From: Promicromonospora iranensis
GTDB lineage: Bacteria; Actinomycetota; Actinomycetes; Actinomycetales; Cellulomonadaceae
DNA: 64,000 nt
Reading direction: 5' to 3'
Assembly (NCBI RefSeq): GCF_028994805.1
Contig: NZ_JAJQQP010000001.1
Span: 351,464-415,463 of the forward strand
The translations under genes and the position numbers were made by a program. Below the pieces are notes generated by a model. The model had not been told where the DNA came from and did not search any database. It was given only the letters and a program-made list of their open reading frames with translations. How positions within the stretch are numbered: the stretch's first letter is position 1; every line of letters begins with the position of its first letter. Shown one piece after another: positions 42,248 through 51,123 of the stretch.

Positions 42248-43690
42248 GGAGAGAGCGCCTCCGGGGGACGAGGCCATCCGGTTCAGCACCGCCGCGCACT
42301 CCGCGGCCACGGCGACCGCCACGTCCCGTGCGGTGTCGCCGTCGTGCTCCGGGACCACCCGCTGCACCGCACCCTCCGCGAGCAGGTCGACGGCGCGCAC
42401 GTGCTGCGCCTCGGCCATCTGCGCGGCGTGCGCCGTGTCCCCGTGCACGATGACGCTCGCGCCCTCCGGCGGCAACGGGGAGAGCCAGGCGTGCTCCGCC
42501 GCGATCACCACTTGTGCCGGGAGCAGCGCGAGCGCGCCGCCGCCGCAGCCCTGGCCGAGGATCACCGACAGCGTCGGCACCGTCATCCGGGTCAGCGCCG
42601 CCATGCAGCGCGCGATCTCGCCCGCCAGCGCCCCCTCCTCGGCGTCCTGCGAGAGCTCCGCACCCGGTGTGTCGATCACCGCGACCAGGGGCAGCCGCAG
42701 CTCCTCGGCGAGACCCATCGCACGCCGCGCCACGCGCAGGGCGGCGGGGCCCATCGGGGTGCGGTCGCTCTGCCGGGTCCGGTCCTGCCCGACGACCAGG
42801 CACGGCCGGCCGTCGAGACGCGTGAGCGCGACCAGCATCGACTCGTCCCGCTCGCCCTCCTCCGTGCCGGACAGCCGCACCGTCCCCGACGCGCCGTAAC
42901 GCAGCAGGTCCCGCACGCCCACCCGGTCATCGGCACGGGTCCGCAGCACGGAGTCCCACGCCGACGTCGTGCCCGAGGGCTCGCCCTCCCGGCGCGGCAG
43001 GTTCGACGGCGTCGGTGGGTCGACCAGCACCGCGAGCGCCCGCTCGACGAGCGCCGGGAGGTTCTCGGGGGCGACGACGCCGTCGAGCACGCCCTTGGCG
43101 GCGAGGTTCTCGGCGGACTGGACGCCGTCGGGCAGCGCCGTGCCTGTCAGCGCCTCGACGACACGCGGTCCGAGGAACCCGATGAGGGCTCCCGGCTCGG
43201 CGACGGTGAGGTGAGCGAGCGAGCCCCAGGACGCGTACACGCCACCGGTGGTGGGGTGCCGCAGGTACACGAGGTACGGGAGGCCGGCGTCGCGGTGGTC
43301 CATGACGGCGCGGGAGATCTCGACCATCCGGAGGAACGCGGGAGTGCCCTCCTGCATCCGGGTGCCGCCGGACGCCGTGGTCGCCAGGAGAGGCAGTCGT
43401 TCCGCCGTCGCGCGCCGGACGGCGGCGGTGATCCGCCGGGCGGCGGCCCGGCCGATGGAGCCGCCGAGGAAGCGGAACTCGTTGACGACGACCACGACGG
43501 GCCGGCCCCGGACCCTCCCGCGGCCGGTGAGCACCGACTCGTCGGTCCCGGCCTTGTCCGCGGCCGCCGCCAGCACCGCCCGGTACTCCGCGGGATGCTC
43601 CGACGTGTCGACCGGTTCGTCCCAGGACTCGAAGCTGTCCGCGTCGAGGACCAGGTCGAGCAGCTCGCGCGCGGTCCACCGGCGCGTCAC
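42236..43690 (-). CDS. Fused acyl-CoA carboxyltransferase (AccD-AccA type, AccD3-like)
   Basis: 484 aa with both halves of the crotonase-fold carboxyltransferase in one chain. N-half: FRFLGGSIGRAAARRI near 75, SGGTRMQEGTPAFLRM near 110, HPTTGGVYASWGSLAHLT near 145. C-half: CLVVGQDRTRQSDRTPMG near 310, VAVIDTPGAELSQDAEEG near 355, SVILGQGCGGGALALLPA near 385. The AccD zinc-ribbon cysteines are absent. It resembles M. tuberculosis AccD3. No biotin carboxylase or carrier is encoded nearby; in this operon it may act on malonyl-CoA (inference). GTG start overlaps the CoA-transferase stop (GTGA). Confidence 0.88.
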   Translation of the reverse strand: MTRRWTARELLDLVLDADSFESWDEPVDTSEHPAEYRAVLAAAADKAGTDESVLTGRGRVRGRPVVVVVNEFRFLGGSIGRAAARRITAAVRRATAERLPLLATTASGGTRMQEGTPAFLRMVEISRAVMDHRDAGLPYLVYLRHPTTGGVYASWGSLAHLTVAEPGALIGFLGPRVVEALTGTALPDGVQSAENLAAKGVLDGVVAPENLPALVERALAVLVDPPTPSNLPRREGEPSGTTSAWDSVLRTRADDRVGVRDLLRYGASGTVRLSGTEEGERDESMLVALTRLDGRPCLVVGQDRTRQSDRTPMGPAALRVARRAMGLAEELRLPLVAVIDTPGAELSQDAEEGALAGEIARCMAALTRMTVPTLSVILGQGCGGGALALLPAQVVIAAEHAWLSPLPPEGASVIVHGDTAHAAQMAEAQHVRAVDLLAEGAVQRVVPEHDGDTARDVAVAVAAECAAVLNRMASSPGGALSFEA

Positions 43691-44928
43691 CGGTCGTCCT
43701 CCGGATCCCGTGTCTCCGCGCCCTGAGCCTCCGTGCCCGGGGTCCCCGGCCGGGGCGTGTCGAGCCAGGCCCGGATGCGGGCGGCGTGCTCGTCCAGCAC
43801 CGGGGGCGCCCGGTGGTCCCGGTGCGTGACCTCGGCGCCGGACGGGTCGAAGAACCGCAGCGGCGGGCCGGGCAGCGTCATCGTGCCGAGGCTGCTGTGC
43901 TGGACGTCCACGAGCAACCCCTGGCTCGCCGTCTGCTCCCATGCGTACACCTCGTCGAGCGTACGCACCCGGCCCGCCGGGATCCCGGCGTCGGCGAGCC
44001 GCTCGAGCAGCGCGTCGGCGTCCATGTCGGCGAACGCGGCCTCGACGGCCTCGATGACCTGGTCGCGGCGGGCCACCCGTTCCGGGTTGCTCCGCATGCC
44101 CTCCGCGTCGGCGTCCAGCCCGAAGGCGAGGCAGAACTTCTGCCACAGCACCTCGGACCCGACGGCTATCTGGACGGCGCCGTCACGGCAGCGGAACAGA
44201 CCGTACGGCGCGATCGAAGGGTGGTGGTTGCCTTGCGCGTGCCCCACCTCCCCGGCGACCGTCCACCGGGTGCCCTGGAAGGCGTGCACGCCGGTGACCG
44301 CCGCCAGCAGCGACGTCCGCACGACCTGTCCGACGCCGGTGGTGTGCCGCTCGTGCAGCGCCGCGAGCACGCCGTACGCGCCGTAGATCCCGGCCAGCAG
44401 GTCGCCGATCGGCACGCCGACGCGCTGCGGGTCGTCCGGACCGGACCCGGTGAGCGACATCAGGCCGGCCTCGCCCTGGGCGATCTGGTCGTACCCGGCA
44501 CGACCGCCCTCAGGACCGTCGTGCCCGAACCCGGTGATCGAGAGCACCACCAGGCGGGGGTTGCGCTGCAGCAACGACTCGACGCCGAGGCCGAGCCGCT
44601 CCAGCACGCCCGTCCGGAAGTTCTCGACGAGCACATCGGCACGGTCGACGAGCTCGAGCAGGGTCGCCCGGTCGGCGTCGGCCTTGAGGTCGAGCGCTAT
44701 CGACTCCTTGTTCCGGTTCGCGGACAGGAAGTACGTCGACTCGCGGGCGTCCTCGTCACCGACGAAGGGCGGACCCCAGCTGCGGGTGTCGTCGCCTCGG
44801 TCAGGCACCTCCACCTTGACGACGCGCGCCCCCAGGTCACCGAGCATCATCGTGGCGTGCGGCCCGGCGAGGGCCCGGGAGAGGTCGACGACGACGACGT
44901 CGTCCAAGGGGCCGGTCATGGTGCTCAC
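43687..44928 (-). CDS. Class III CoA-transferase (CaiB/BaiF family)
   Basis: 413 aa. N-terminal VVVVDLSRALAGPHATMMLG and DLGARVVKVEVPDRGDDTRS are family landmarks, with NRNKESIALDLK near 70 and GYDQIAQGEAGLMSLTG near 165, whose Asp is the acyl-anhydride nucleophile. These enzymes move CoA between carboxylates. Between a MatC-type carrier and a carboxyltransferase, it may activate the imported dicarboxylate to its CoA ester. GTG at 44928 overlaps the carrier stop; ATG 44919 with GGTGAG upstream is the alternative start. Confidence 0.92.
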   Translation of the reverse strand: MSTMTGPLDDVVVVDLSRALAGPHATMMLGDLGARVVKVEVPDRGDDTRSWGPPFVGDEDARESTYFLSANRNKESIALDLKADADRATLLELVDRADVLVENFRTGVLERLGLGVESLLQRNPRLVVLSITGFGHDGPEGGRAGYDQIAQGEAGLMSLTGSGPDDPQRVGVPIGDLLAGIYGAYGVLAALHERHTTGVGQVVRTSLLAAVTGVHAFQGTRWTVAGEVGHAQGNHHPSIAPYGLFRCRDGAVQIAVGSEVLWQKFCLAFGLDADAEGMRSNPERVARRDQVIEAVEAAFADMDADALLERLADAGIPAGRVRTLDEVYAWEQTASQGLLVDVQHSSLGTMTLPGPPLRFFDPSGAEVTHRDHRAPPVLDEHAARIRAWLDTPRPGTPGTEAQGAETRDPEDDR

Positions 44929-46256
44929 CAGCCCGGCAGGACGAGGATGCCCCAGACCAGCAGCGGCCCCACGAGGGTGACGATGATGGCGTAGTTGAGG
45001 ATCTGCTTGTAGTAGGCCTGCTCGGAGATCGTGTCCGGGCGGTTGGCGAGCATCAGGGCTCCGTTCGTGGAGAAGGGGCTGACATCGACGATGGTCGAGG
45101 AGACGGCCAGGGCCGCCGCCATCGCCCAGGGGCTGACGCCGCCGCCCGCGATGAGCGGCACGGCGATCGGGATGATGACCGGCAGCAGCGCCGTCGACGA
45201 CGCGAACGCCGAGGCGATGCCGCCGACGTAGCAGAGCACCAGCGCGCCGATGGCGGCGATGCCGAGGCCTGCCGCCCAGTTACCGATGTACTCGGGAGAG
45301 CCTGCCTCGGTCAGGATCGTCGCGTAGGTGCTCACGCCGGCCACGAGCAGCACCGTGGGCCACGCGATCTGCTTGACGGCGTCCTTGTGCTGCTGCGGCG
45401 AGAGCATGGCGAGCACCACCGCGGCGGTGATCGAGACGAAGCCGATGTTCATGTCGAAGGCGAGGGCGGTGGTCGCCACCGCGGCGAACGCGACGAGCGT
45501 CAGCACGTGGTCCCGGCGCACACCGGTGCCGCGTGTGGTGGTCGAGACGCCGGCGCCCTGGCCGCTGGCCGTCACGGACGCACCCCCGGTGTGCAGGTCG
45601 TCGACGACGTGGTCGGCCGCCTCGGAGGCCTCGGCGGGGTCGACCCGCTGCTGCATCAGCTGACGTCCGCCGAGCGCGAGGAACAGGATCACGGCCATCG
45701 CGGTGTTGACGGCGAGCGACGCGATGAACACCGCCATCTCGGTGCCCTCGTAGCCGACATCAGACATCACGGAGTTGGTGATGGTGCCGTAGATGCTGAT
45801 CGGGGAGAACCCGCCGCCCTGGGCGCCGTGCACCACGAACATGCCCATCATGAGCGGGTTGATCTGGTAGCGGCGGGCGAAGCCGAGGGCGACGGGGCCG
45901 ATGATCGCGCAGGCCGCGGGGCTGGCGGCGCCCATCGCGGTGAGGAGGGCCGTCACGCCGAACATGACCCAGGGGATGAGTGCCACCCGGCCCCCGACGG
46001 CCTGGATCGCCTTGGAAACGATGAGATCGACGGTGCCGTTGTTCTTGGCGATGGAGAACAGATACGTAACCCCGATAAGGGTCAGCACGAGGTCGGCGCT
46101 GATACCGCCCAGAACCTCTTTCTCATCCATGTGCAGGGCGAAGACGCCGACGAACCAGGCCGCCACATAGGCGAGCGCGCCCATGTTGATCGGCAGGACT
46201 GTCCCGGCCACGAACAACGCGACCAGCGCGATGATCGCGATCCACTCAGGACCCAT
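44925..46256 (-). CDS. matC: MatC-type dicarboxylate (malonate) carrier
   Basis: 443-aa polytopic permease. The N-terminal part (MGALAYVAAWFVGVF, then GISADLVLTLIGVTYLFSIA and NNGTVDLIVSKAIQAVGGR) matches the MatC_N domain first described in the Rhizobium malonate carrier; the second half (SAFASSTALLPVIIPIAVPL, VDVSPFSTNGALMLAN) is of the CitMHS/ion-transporter type. A hydrophilic loop at about 215-255 separates the halves. AGGAG precedes the ATG. First gene of a three-gene operon; the GntR gene is divergent from it. Substrate could also be another C3-C4 dicarboxylate. Confidence 0.85.
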   Translation of the reverse strand: MGPEWIAIIALVALFVAGTVLPINMGALAYVAAWFVGVFALHMDEKEVLGGISADLVLTLIGVTYLFSIAKNNGTVDLIVSKAIQAVGGRVALIPWVMFGVTALLTAMGAASPAACAIIGPVALGFARRYQINPLMMGMFVVHGAQGGGFSPISIYGTITNSVMSDVGYEGTEMAVFIASLAVNTAMAVILFLALGGRQLMQQRVDPAEASEAADHVVDDLHTGGASVTASGQGAGVSTTTRGTGVRRDHVLTLVAFAAVATTALAFDMNIGFVSITAAVVLAMLSPQQHKDAVKQIAWPTVLLVAGVSTYATILTEAGSPEYIGNWAAGLGIAAIGALVLCYVGGIASAFASSTALLPVIIPIAVPLIAGGGVSPWAMAAALAVSSTIVDVSPFSTNGALMLANRPDTISEQAYYKQILNYAIIVTLVGPLLVWGILVLPGW

Positions 46257-46314
46257 GAGAACTCCTCTTCCCATCGCGGCAGTCACCTTTGACCGACGAG
46301 GCACGATGGATCAG

Positions 46315-46325
46315 TGGCCTAGCCA
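46315..46325. promoter_or_regulatory. Possible GntR operator between matC and the GntR gene
   Basis: TGGCCTAGCCA is a perfect short palindrome of the TGGynnnrCCA kind used by FadR-type GntR regulators. It lies between the divergent starts at 46256 and 46363. Confidence 0.45.
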
Positions 46326-46350
46326 ATAGTCCAGTGGCGGTTCTGTCAAG

Positions 46351-46356
46351 TATTCT
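46351..46356 (+). promoter_or_regulatory. Leaderless -10 box for GntR gene
   Basis: TATTCT ends six bases before the GTG at 46363; no Shine-Dalgarno lies between. Confidence 0.6.
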
Positions 46357-46362
46357 CGGCTG

Positions 46363-47076
46363 GTGACCCCCAAGGCTTCCGCCGAACTGCCGACACCGCT
46401 GACCCGCACGCGCCTCTACGAGCAGGTGGCGGAGCAGATCACCGCCTGGATCCGGCAGAACGGGCTCGAAGCCGGGGACCGGCTGCCGCCCGAACGCGAG
46501 CTCGCGTCCCGCCTCGGGGTCAGCCGGGCGACCCTCAGCCAGGCGCTCGTCGCGCTGGAGGTGGTCGGCGTCGTCGTCGTGCGGCACGGGGACGGCACCA
46601 TCCTGACCGGCAAGCACAGCGAGAGCCGGATCGTTGAGGCGATCCGTGCGCACGCCGACCGGATGCCCGAGATCATCGACATCCGGGACGCGCTGGAGAC
46701 GAAGATCGCCGCCCTGGCCGCAGAGCGCCGCACGGAGGACGACCTGGCGGCGATCGACGCGGCGCTGGACACGATGGAGGAGGCCATCACCCACGGAGAC
46801 CGGGGCGTGGAGGCCGACGAGCAGTTCCACGGGGCCGTGACCACCGCCGCCCACTCCGACCTCCTGGCCCAGACCATGCGGGAGATCGCCAGCCTGATCC
46901 GGGAGAGCAGGCTCGAGTCGCTCTCCCAGCCGGGGCGTCCCCGCAACTCTCTGAACGGGCACCGGGCCATCGCGGACGCCATCCGGGCCCGCGACCCGGA
47001 GGCTGCCGCTGCGGCCATGCACGCGCACGTCGAGATGGTGAGCGACGTAGCGCTCCTCCGGGGCCAGGAGCGGTGA
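46363..47076 (+). CDS. GntR family regulator (FadR/FCD subfamily)
   Basis: 237 aa. Winged helix at about 15-80 (LYEQVAEQITAWIRQNGLEA, GDRLPPERELASRLGVSRAT) followed by an all-helical FCD ligand domain (IIDIRDALETKIAALAAERR near 105, DEQFHGAVTTAAHSD near 150, HRAIADAIRARDPEAA near 205) with the Asp/His metal-ligand pattern. Divergent from matC and coupled to a TauE permease gene, it probably regulates both, much as MatR does in Rhizobium (inference). GTG start, leaderless. Confidence 0.93.
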   Translation: MTPKASAELPTPLTRTRLYEQVAEQITAWIRQNGLEAGDRLPPERELASRLGVSRATLSQALVALEVVGVVVVRHGDGTILTGKHSESRIVEAIRAHADRMPEIIDIRDALETKIAALAAERRTEDDLAAIDAALDTMEEAITHGDRGVEADEQFHGAVTTAAHSDLLAQTMREIASLIRESRLESLSQPGRPRNSLNGHRAIADAIRARDPEAAAAAMHAHVEMVSDVALLRGQER

Positions 47077-47834
47077 CCGGCTGGGAACAGCTCGCCGTCC
47101 TCGGCGCCGGACTCGGAGCCGGGGTGCTGACCTCGACGGTCGGCGTCGCGTCCCTCCTCAGCTTCCCCGTGCTGCTCGCCGTCGGGCTGCCGCCCGTCGT
47201 CGCGAACGCGTCGAACACCGTCGGACTGGTGCCCGCCGGGCTGAGCGGCTCGTTCGGCTACCGGCAGGAGCTGCGCGAGCACCCCCGTGCGACGGCCGTC
47301 GTGCTCGCGACCTGTGCGGCGGGGTCGGTCGGTGGGGCGATCCTGCTCCTCGCGCTGCCACCCGGGGTGTTCGAGGCGGTCGTGCCGTGGCTGATCCTGC
47401 TCTCCTGCCTGCTCGTCGGCGCGCAGCCGTGGATCAGCGCGTGGCTGCGCCGCACCCGCAACGAGCCCACCCGGCTGCGCCACGAGATGTCCCCGGCCAC
47501 CGTGGTGCTCGCCGTGCTCACCGGCACCTACGGCGGCTACTTCGGGGCCGGCTCCGGCGTGATGATGGCCGCGGTGCTCGGGCTCGGGACCGATTTCCCG
47601 GTGCGGATCGTGAACGCGCTCAAGACCCTCGCCGTGCTGGCCGCCAACGTCGTGGCCACTCTCATCTTCGTGGTGGTCGCCGACCTGGACTGGCTGGCGA
47701 TCGGGCTGCTCGCGGCCGGGTCCGTGGTGGGCGGGTACGTCGGAGCGCGCCTGGGCCGCAAGATGCCGCCGGCCGTCTTCCGGGTGCTCGTGGTGGTGGC
47801 CGGCGTGGGCACCGCGACCTTCATGCTGCTCTGA
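47073..47834 (+). CDS. TauE/SafE family permease 2
   Basis: 253 aa, about eight membrane segments. GAGLGAGVLTSTVGVASLLS near residue 12 and GTYGGYFGAGSGVMMAAVLG near 150 are the two family repeats; NASNTVGLVPAGLSGSFGYR near 45 is also typical. GTG overlaps the GntR stop (GTGA), so it is co-translated with the regulator. It is diverged from the first TauE at 41369. May export a sulfonate or carboxylate product of the adjacent pathway; not shown. Confidence 0.88.
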   Translation: MTGWEQLAVLGAGLGAGVLTSTVGVASLLSFPVLLAVGLPPVVANASNTVGLVPAGLSGSFGYRQELREHPRATAVVLATCAAGSVGGAILLLALPPGVFEAVVPWLILLSCLLVGAQPWISAWLRRTRNEPTRLRHEMSPATVVLAVLTGTYGGYFGAGSGVMMAAVLGLGTDFPVRIVNALKTLAVLAANVVATLIFVVVADLDWLAIGLLAAGSVVGGYVGARLGRKMPPAVFRVLVVVAGVGTATFMLL

Positions 47835-48046
47835 ACCGGCTCTTCTGATCCCGCTCCTCCGATCCCGCTGTTTCAACAGGATCGTGACGCCTGACCGCTC
47901 CGCACGCAGCCGTGCCGAACCGCAAGCTGACCCCCTCGTCGCGCGCCGAACCGATACCAGGGTGTCGATCAGCGCCGGTATCGACACACACCTTGCGGCT
48001 CGGCGGATCACGCAGCGGGCAAGCTGCGGGCCGGCGCATCCGCTGG

Positions 48047-48063
48047 TGCACAACTATTGTGCA
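48047..48063. promoter_or_regulatory. Operator 1 of ArsR-type regulator
   Basis: TGCACAACTATTGTGCA is a palindrome with 7-bp arms, 30 bases upstream of the gene start. It matches operator 2 at 14 of 17 positions, with a centre-to-centre distance of 26 bases. Confidence 0.7.
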
Positions 48064-48072
48064 CGATCACTG

Positions 48073-48089
48073 TGCACAGTTATTGTGCA
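48073..48089. promoter_or_regulatory. Operator 2 of ArsR-type regulator, over the -10 box
   Basis: TGCACAGTTATTGTGCA repeats operator 1 and covers the -10 hexamer TATTGT, so bound repressor would block RNA polymerase directly. Confidence 0.7.
48081..48086 (+). promoter_or_regulatory. Leaderless -10 box for ArsR-MFS operon
   Basis: TATTGT ends six bases before the ATG at 48093. Confidence 0.6.
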
Positions 48090-48092
48090 TGC

Positions 48093-48710
48093 ATGCCTGC
48101 TGCACACGACGACTTCCGCCTCACTCCCGAGGCCGTCAAGGTTCTCGCTCACCCGTTGCGCTCGCGCCTGCTCGGCACCCTGCGGCGCGGCGGTCCGGCG
48201 ACGGCGACCACGCTCGCGACGGCGCTGAGCACCAACTCCGGGGCCACCAGCTATCACCTGCGCAAGCTCGAGTCCGTCGGCTTCGTGGCGGACACGGGCG
48301 AGGGGACCGGCAAGCAGCGGCTGTGGCGGGCCGCCACGAGCTCGCACAGCTGGGAACGCACCGAGCTGGCGCACGACGAGGACGCCGCCACCGCGCTCGG
48401 CTGGCTGGAACGTGACTACCTGCGCCTGTTCAGCACCGACTTCGGCCATTGGCTCGACGTCGCCGACGCGTGGCCGGACGAGTGGCAGGACGCGGCGGGC
48501 ATGGGCGATTCCTGGGTCACGGTCAACCCGGCGCAGCTCCAGGCGTTGCGCCGGGAGCTGGACGAGGTCCTCGAACGCTACCGGGACGCCGACCCCGCCC
48601 CGGACGGGCGCCGCGTGACCTTCTGGACCGCGGCCTTCCCGCTGGAGCCGGACGACATCCCGGACCTGGACACCGACGCCGACACGGACACCGGAACGGA
48701 CCAGCCGTGA
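48093..48710 (+). CDS. ArsR-type winged-helix regulator
   Basis: 205 aa. Winged helix at about 8-80: RLTPEAVKVLAHPLRSRLLG, then ATTLATALSTNSGATSYHLR and LESVGFVADTGEGTGKQRLW. The C-terminal half (85-205) is acidic with a run WLDVADAWPDEWQDAAGMGD that is common in actinobacterial helix-turn-helix regulators paired with MFS pumps. Two palindromes and a leaderless promoter immediately upstream indicate autoregulation. Overlaps the MFS gene by four bases (GTGA). Confidence 0.9.
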   Translation: MPAAHDDFRLTPEAVKVLAHPLRSRLLGTLRRGGPATATTLATALSTNSGATSYHLRKLESVGFVADTGEGTGKQRLWRAATSSHSWERTELAHDEDAATALGWLERDYLRLFSTDFGHWLDVADAWPDEWQDAAGMGDSWVTVNPAQLQALRRELDEVLERYRDADPAPDGRRVTFWTAAFPLEPDDIPDLDTDADTDTGTDQP

Positions 48711-50062
48711 TCCCGATGACCCCGGCCCGGGCGCGGCGTGTCTTCCTGCTGCTGACCCTCACCCGGTGGTTCCCCGTCGGACTGATCGTCACCGTGACCA
48801 CGCTGCTGCCGCTCGAGCGCGGGCTGTCGGTCACCCAGGCGCTGACGGCGCTCTCCGTCACCGGGCTCACCGTGTTCCTCCTGGAGCTGCCCACCAGCGG
48901 CCTGGCCGACGCGCTGGGCCGCCGTCCGCTGCTCGTCGTCGCCGCCGTGCTCCAGGTGGCGGCGGCCGTCCTGTTCCTCACGGCGCAGAACTTCTGGGCG
49001 TTCGCCCTGGCAGCGACGGTCACCGGCGCCTTCAGAGCGCTCGACTCCGGACCCCTGGAGGCGTGGTTCGTCGACACCGTGCACGCCACCGAGCCCGGTG
49101 CCGACGTCGACCGGCCGCTGGCCGCGCACGGCACCGTGCTGGGGGTCTCGATGGCCGCCGGTGCCCTCGTCTCGGGCGGGCTCGTCTGGTGGCACCCGCT
49201 CGACGCATGGTCGGCTCTGGCGCTCCCCTACGCGGTGTACGCCGGTCTCGCGATAATCCACCTGGTCGCCGTGGCGGTCCTGGTACGGGAGGCACCCCGT
49301 GGCCCGGCACCCGCTGCCGACGTCGCACGGCCGGGCAGCAAGGTGCTCGCGTCGGCGCGCCAGGCACCGGGCATCGTCCGCGACGGTCTGCGGCTCGCGC
49401 GCGACAACCGCGTGCTGCGCTGGCTGCTCCTCGTCGAGGTGTTCTGGAGCGTCGGCATGGTGGTGTTCGAGACGTTCCAGCCGATCCGGCTGTCCGAGCT
49501 GCTGGGCGGCACCACCGCCGGCGCGGCCGTCGCCGGGCCGGCCGCCGCGGCGGGGTGGGCGGTGTTCGCCGGAGGGGCGGCGCTCACCGGCCTTGCCACG
49601 CCTCGCCTCGGCGTCGCCCGGACGGCGATCCTGGCTCGTCTGCTCAACGGGCTCGGGGCGGTGTGGATGGGCCTGGCGCTCGGTCCGGTCGGCCTGGTCG
49701 CCGCCTACCTCGTGACCTACAGCCTGCACGGCGCGTGCGGGCCCGCCTATCAGGCGCTGCTGCATCGCGAGGCCGAGTCCCGGAACCGTTCGACGGTCCT
49801 GTCGATGGCGTCCATGCTCTCGTTCGCGGCGTTCTCCCTGGCCGCTCCCGCCCTCGGCTGGGCGGCGGACCTGCTGTCCACGCAGGCGGCCATGGTGCTC
49901 GCGGGCGCGTTCAGCACTCTCGGCGCTGCCTGCTTCCTGCCCGCGCTGCGCCGGGAGCGGAGACTCGCTGCGGGCGGCCCCCGGGGCCCGGGCCCCGGCC
50001 CAGCCGCAGGCCCCGACGCCGATCCCGCAGCCGCCACTCCGGTCACGCCCACCGCCGCCTGA
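48707..50062 (+). CDS. MFS transporter
   Basis: 451 aa with about twelve membrane segments. Loop 2-3 has ELPTSGLADALGRRPLLVVA, a variant of the MFS motif GxLaDrxGrr, near residue 62. A Pro/Ala-rich cytoplasmic tail of about 40 residues follows the last segment. Coupled to the ArsR-type repressor, it is probably a drug or metabolite exporter induced by its own substrate. Substrate unknown. ATG 48716 is an alternative start. Confidence 0.9.
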   Translation: MIPMTPARARRVFLLLTLTRWFPVGLIVTVTTLLPLERGLSVTQALTALSVTGLTVFLLELPTSGLADALGRRPLLVVAAVLQVAAAVLFLTAQNFWAFALAATVTGAFRALDSGPLEAWFVDTVHATEPGADVDRPLAAHGTVLGVSMAAGALVSGGLVWWHPLDAWSALALPYAVYAGLAIIHLVAVAVLVREAPRGPAPAADVARPGSKVLASARQAPGIVRDGLRLARDNRVLRWLLLVEVFWSVGMVVFETFQPIRLSELLGGTTAGAAVAGPAAAAGWAVFAGGAALTGLATPRLGVARTAILARLLNGLGAVWMGLALGPVGLVAAYLVTYSLHGACGPAYQALLHREAESRNRSTVLSMASMLSFAAFSLAAPALGWAADLLSTQAAMVLAGAFSTLGAACFLPALRRERRLAAGGPRGPGPGPAAGPDADPAAATPVTPTAA

Positions 50063-50158
50063 CCGGGCCACCGAGCCCGTCCCATACCGGCTACCCGACG
50101 TCCCGCCCATGGGGACAACTCCCCTCAATCAGGCTTTTCGATACCGGGCGACGACCTG

Positions 50159-50164
50159 CATGCT
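50159..50164 (+). promoter_or_regulatory. Possible leaderless -10 box for LppM gene
   Basis: CATGCT ends six bases before the GTG at 50171; weak match to TAnnnT but correct spacing. Confidence 0.35.
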
Positions 50165-50170
50165 GTCTGG

Positions 50171-51106
50171 GTGATCCGCTCCCGCGTCCTGGCTGCCGCC
50201 TCCCTCGCCGTACTGACCCTGACTCTGTCCGGGTGCGTGCGCATGGGTGTGGAGGTGGACCTGAAGGCCGACGACGCGGCGGCGTCCAGCGTGGTGCTGG
50301 CCGTCGAGGACAAGTACCTGGACCAGACCGGGCAGTCGCCCGACAGCGTCATCGACGCCCTGACCCAGGGCCAGGACGACCCCGCGCAGGACGCGGTCCG
50401 CACCGAGAACTTCCAGCAGGACGGCTACACCGGAACCCGGTACGTCTACCCCGACGTGGCGATCGGCGACGTCGGTGCCCAGGTGGGCTGGCCGATCGAG
50501 GTGGTGCGCAAAGGCCGCGACTACGTGGTGTCCGGCACGCTCGACCTGACGGAGGAGAGCCTCAGGAGCCGAGGCGGCGCCTCCATCGAGAATCTGAGCG
50601 TCACCGTCGACCTCACGTTCCCGGGCAAGGTGAAGAGCTCGAACGGCACCGTCGACGGCAACACCGTGCGCTGGGAGCCCACGGTGGGCGAGGCCGTCGA
50701 GATCCGGGCACGAGGTGCCGCGACCGGCCCGACCGACCAGCTCGCCGACGAGGCGGCCGGCGCCTCCGAGGTGGTGACCCTGCCCGTCGTGCCCGAGTGG
50801 ATGGTCCTCGTGCTCGGTCTGAGCGGGCTGGTCATCCTGCTGCTCATCGGCATCATCGTGTGGCAGGCCATGCTGCGGGTACGGGACCGGCGCCCGGAGC
50901 CGGTCGGCGCTCCGTTCCCACAGCCGCACGTCCCGCACCAGCAGCAGCTACTCCCCCAGCAGCAGCCGGCGGCCCCCGTGGCGTACCCCTCGTCCCAGCC
51001 GTACGGGGCCGGCCCGGCGCAGTACGGCGCGGCTCCCACCCACCCGCAGGAGCAGGCGACGCCGCCGGACCCGAACCGGCCGCCGAGCTTTCCGCCGGGA
51101 TTCTGA
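50171..51106 (+). CDS. LppM-type lipoprotein with C-terminal membrane anchor
   Basis: 311 aa. Lipobox TLTLSGC with Cys22, then an outer domain (about 23-205; MGVEVDLKADDAAASSVVLA and SIENLSVTVDLTFPGKV) of the LppM family, a membrane segment at about 214-236 (MVLVLGLSGLVILLLIGIIV), and a Gln/Pro-rich cytoplasmic tail. In M. tuberculosis LppM affects phagocytosis and envelope lipids; in a soil organism it is probably an envelope protein of unknown role. Confidence 0.85.
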   Translation: MIRSRVLAAASLAVLTLTLSGCVRMGVEVDLKADDAAASSVVLAVEDKYLDQTGQSPDSVIDALTQGQDDPAQDAVRTENFQQDGYTGTRYVYPDVAIGDVGAQVGWPIEVVRKGRDYVVSGTLDLTEESLRSRGGASIENLSVTVDLTFPGKVKSSNGTVDGNTVRWEPTVGEAVEIRARGAATGPTDQLADEAAGASEVVTLPVVPEWMVLVLGLSGLVILLLIGIIVWQAMLRVRDRRPEPVGAPFPQPHVPHQQQLLPQQQPAAPVAYPSSQPYGAGPAQYGAAPTHPQEQATPPDPNRPPSFPPGF

Positions 51107-51123
51107 CCGGTCACGACCTGGGG

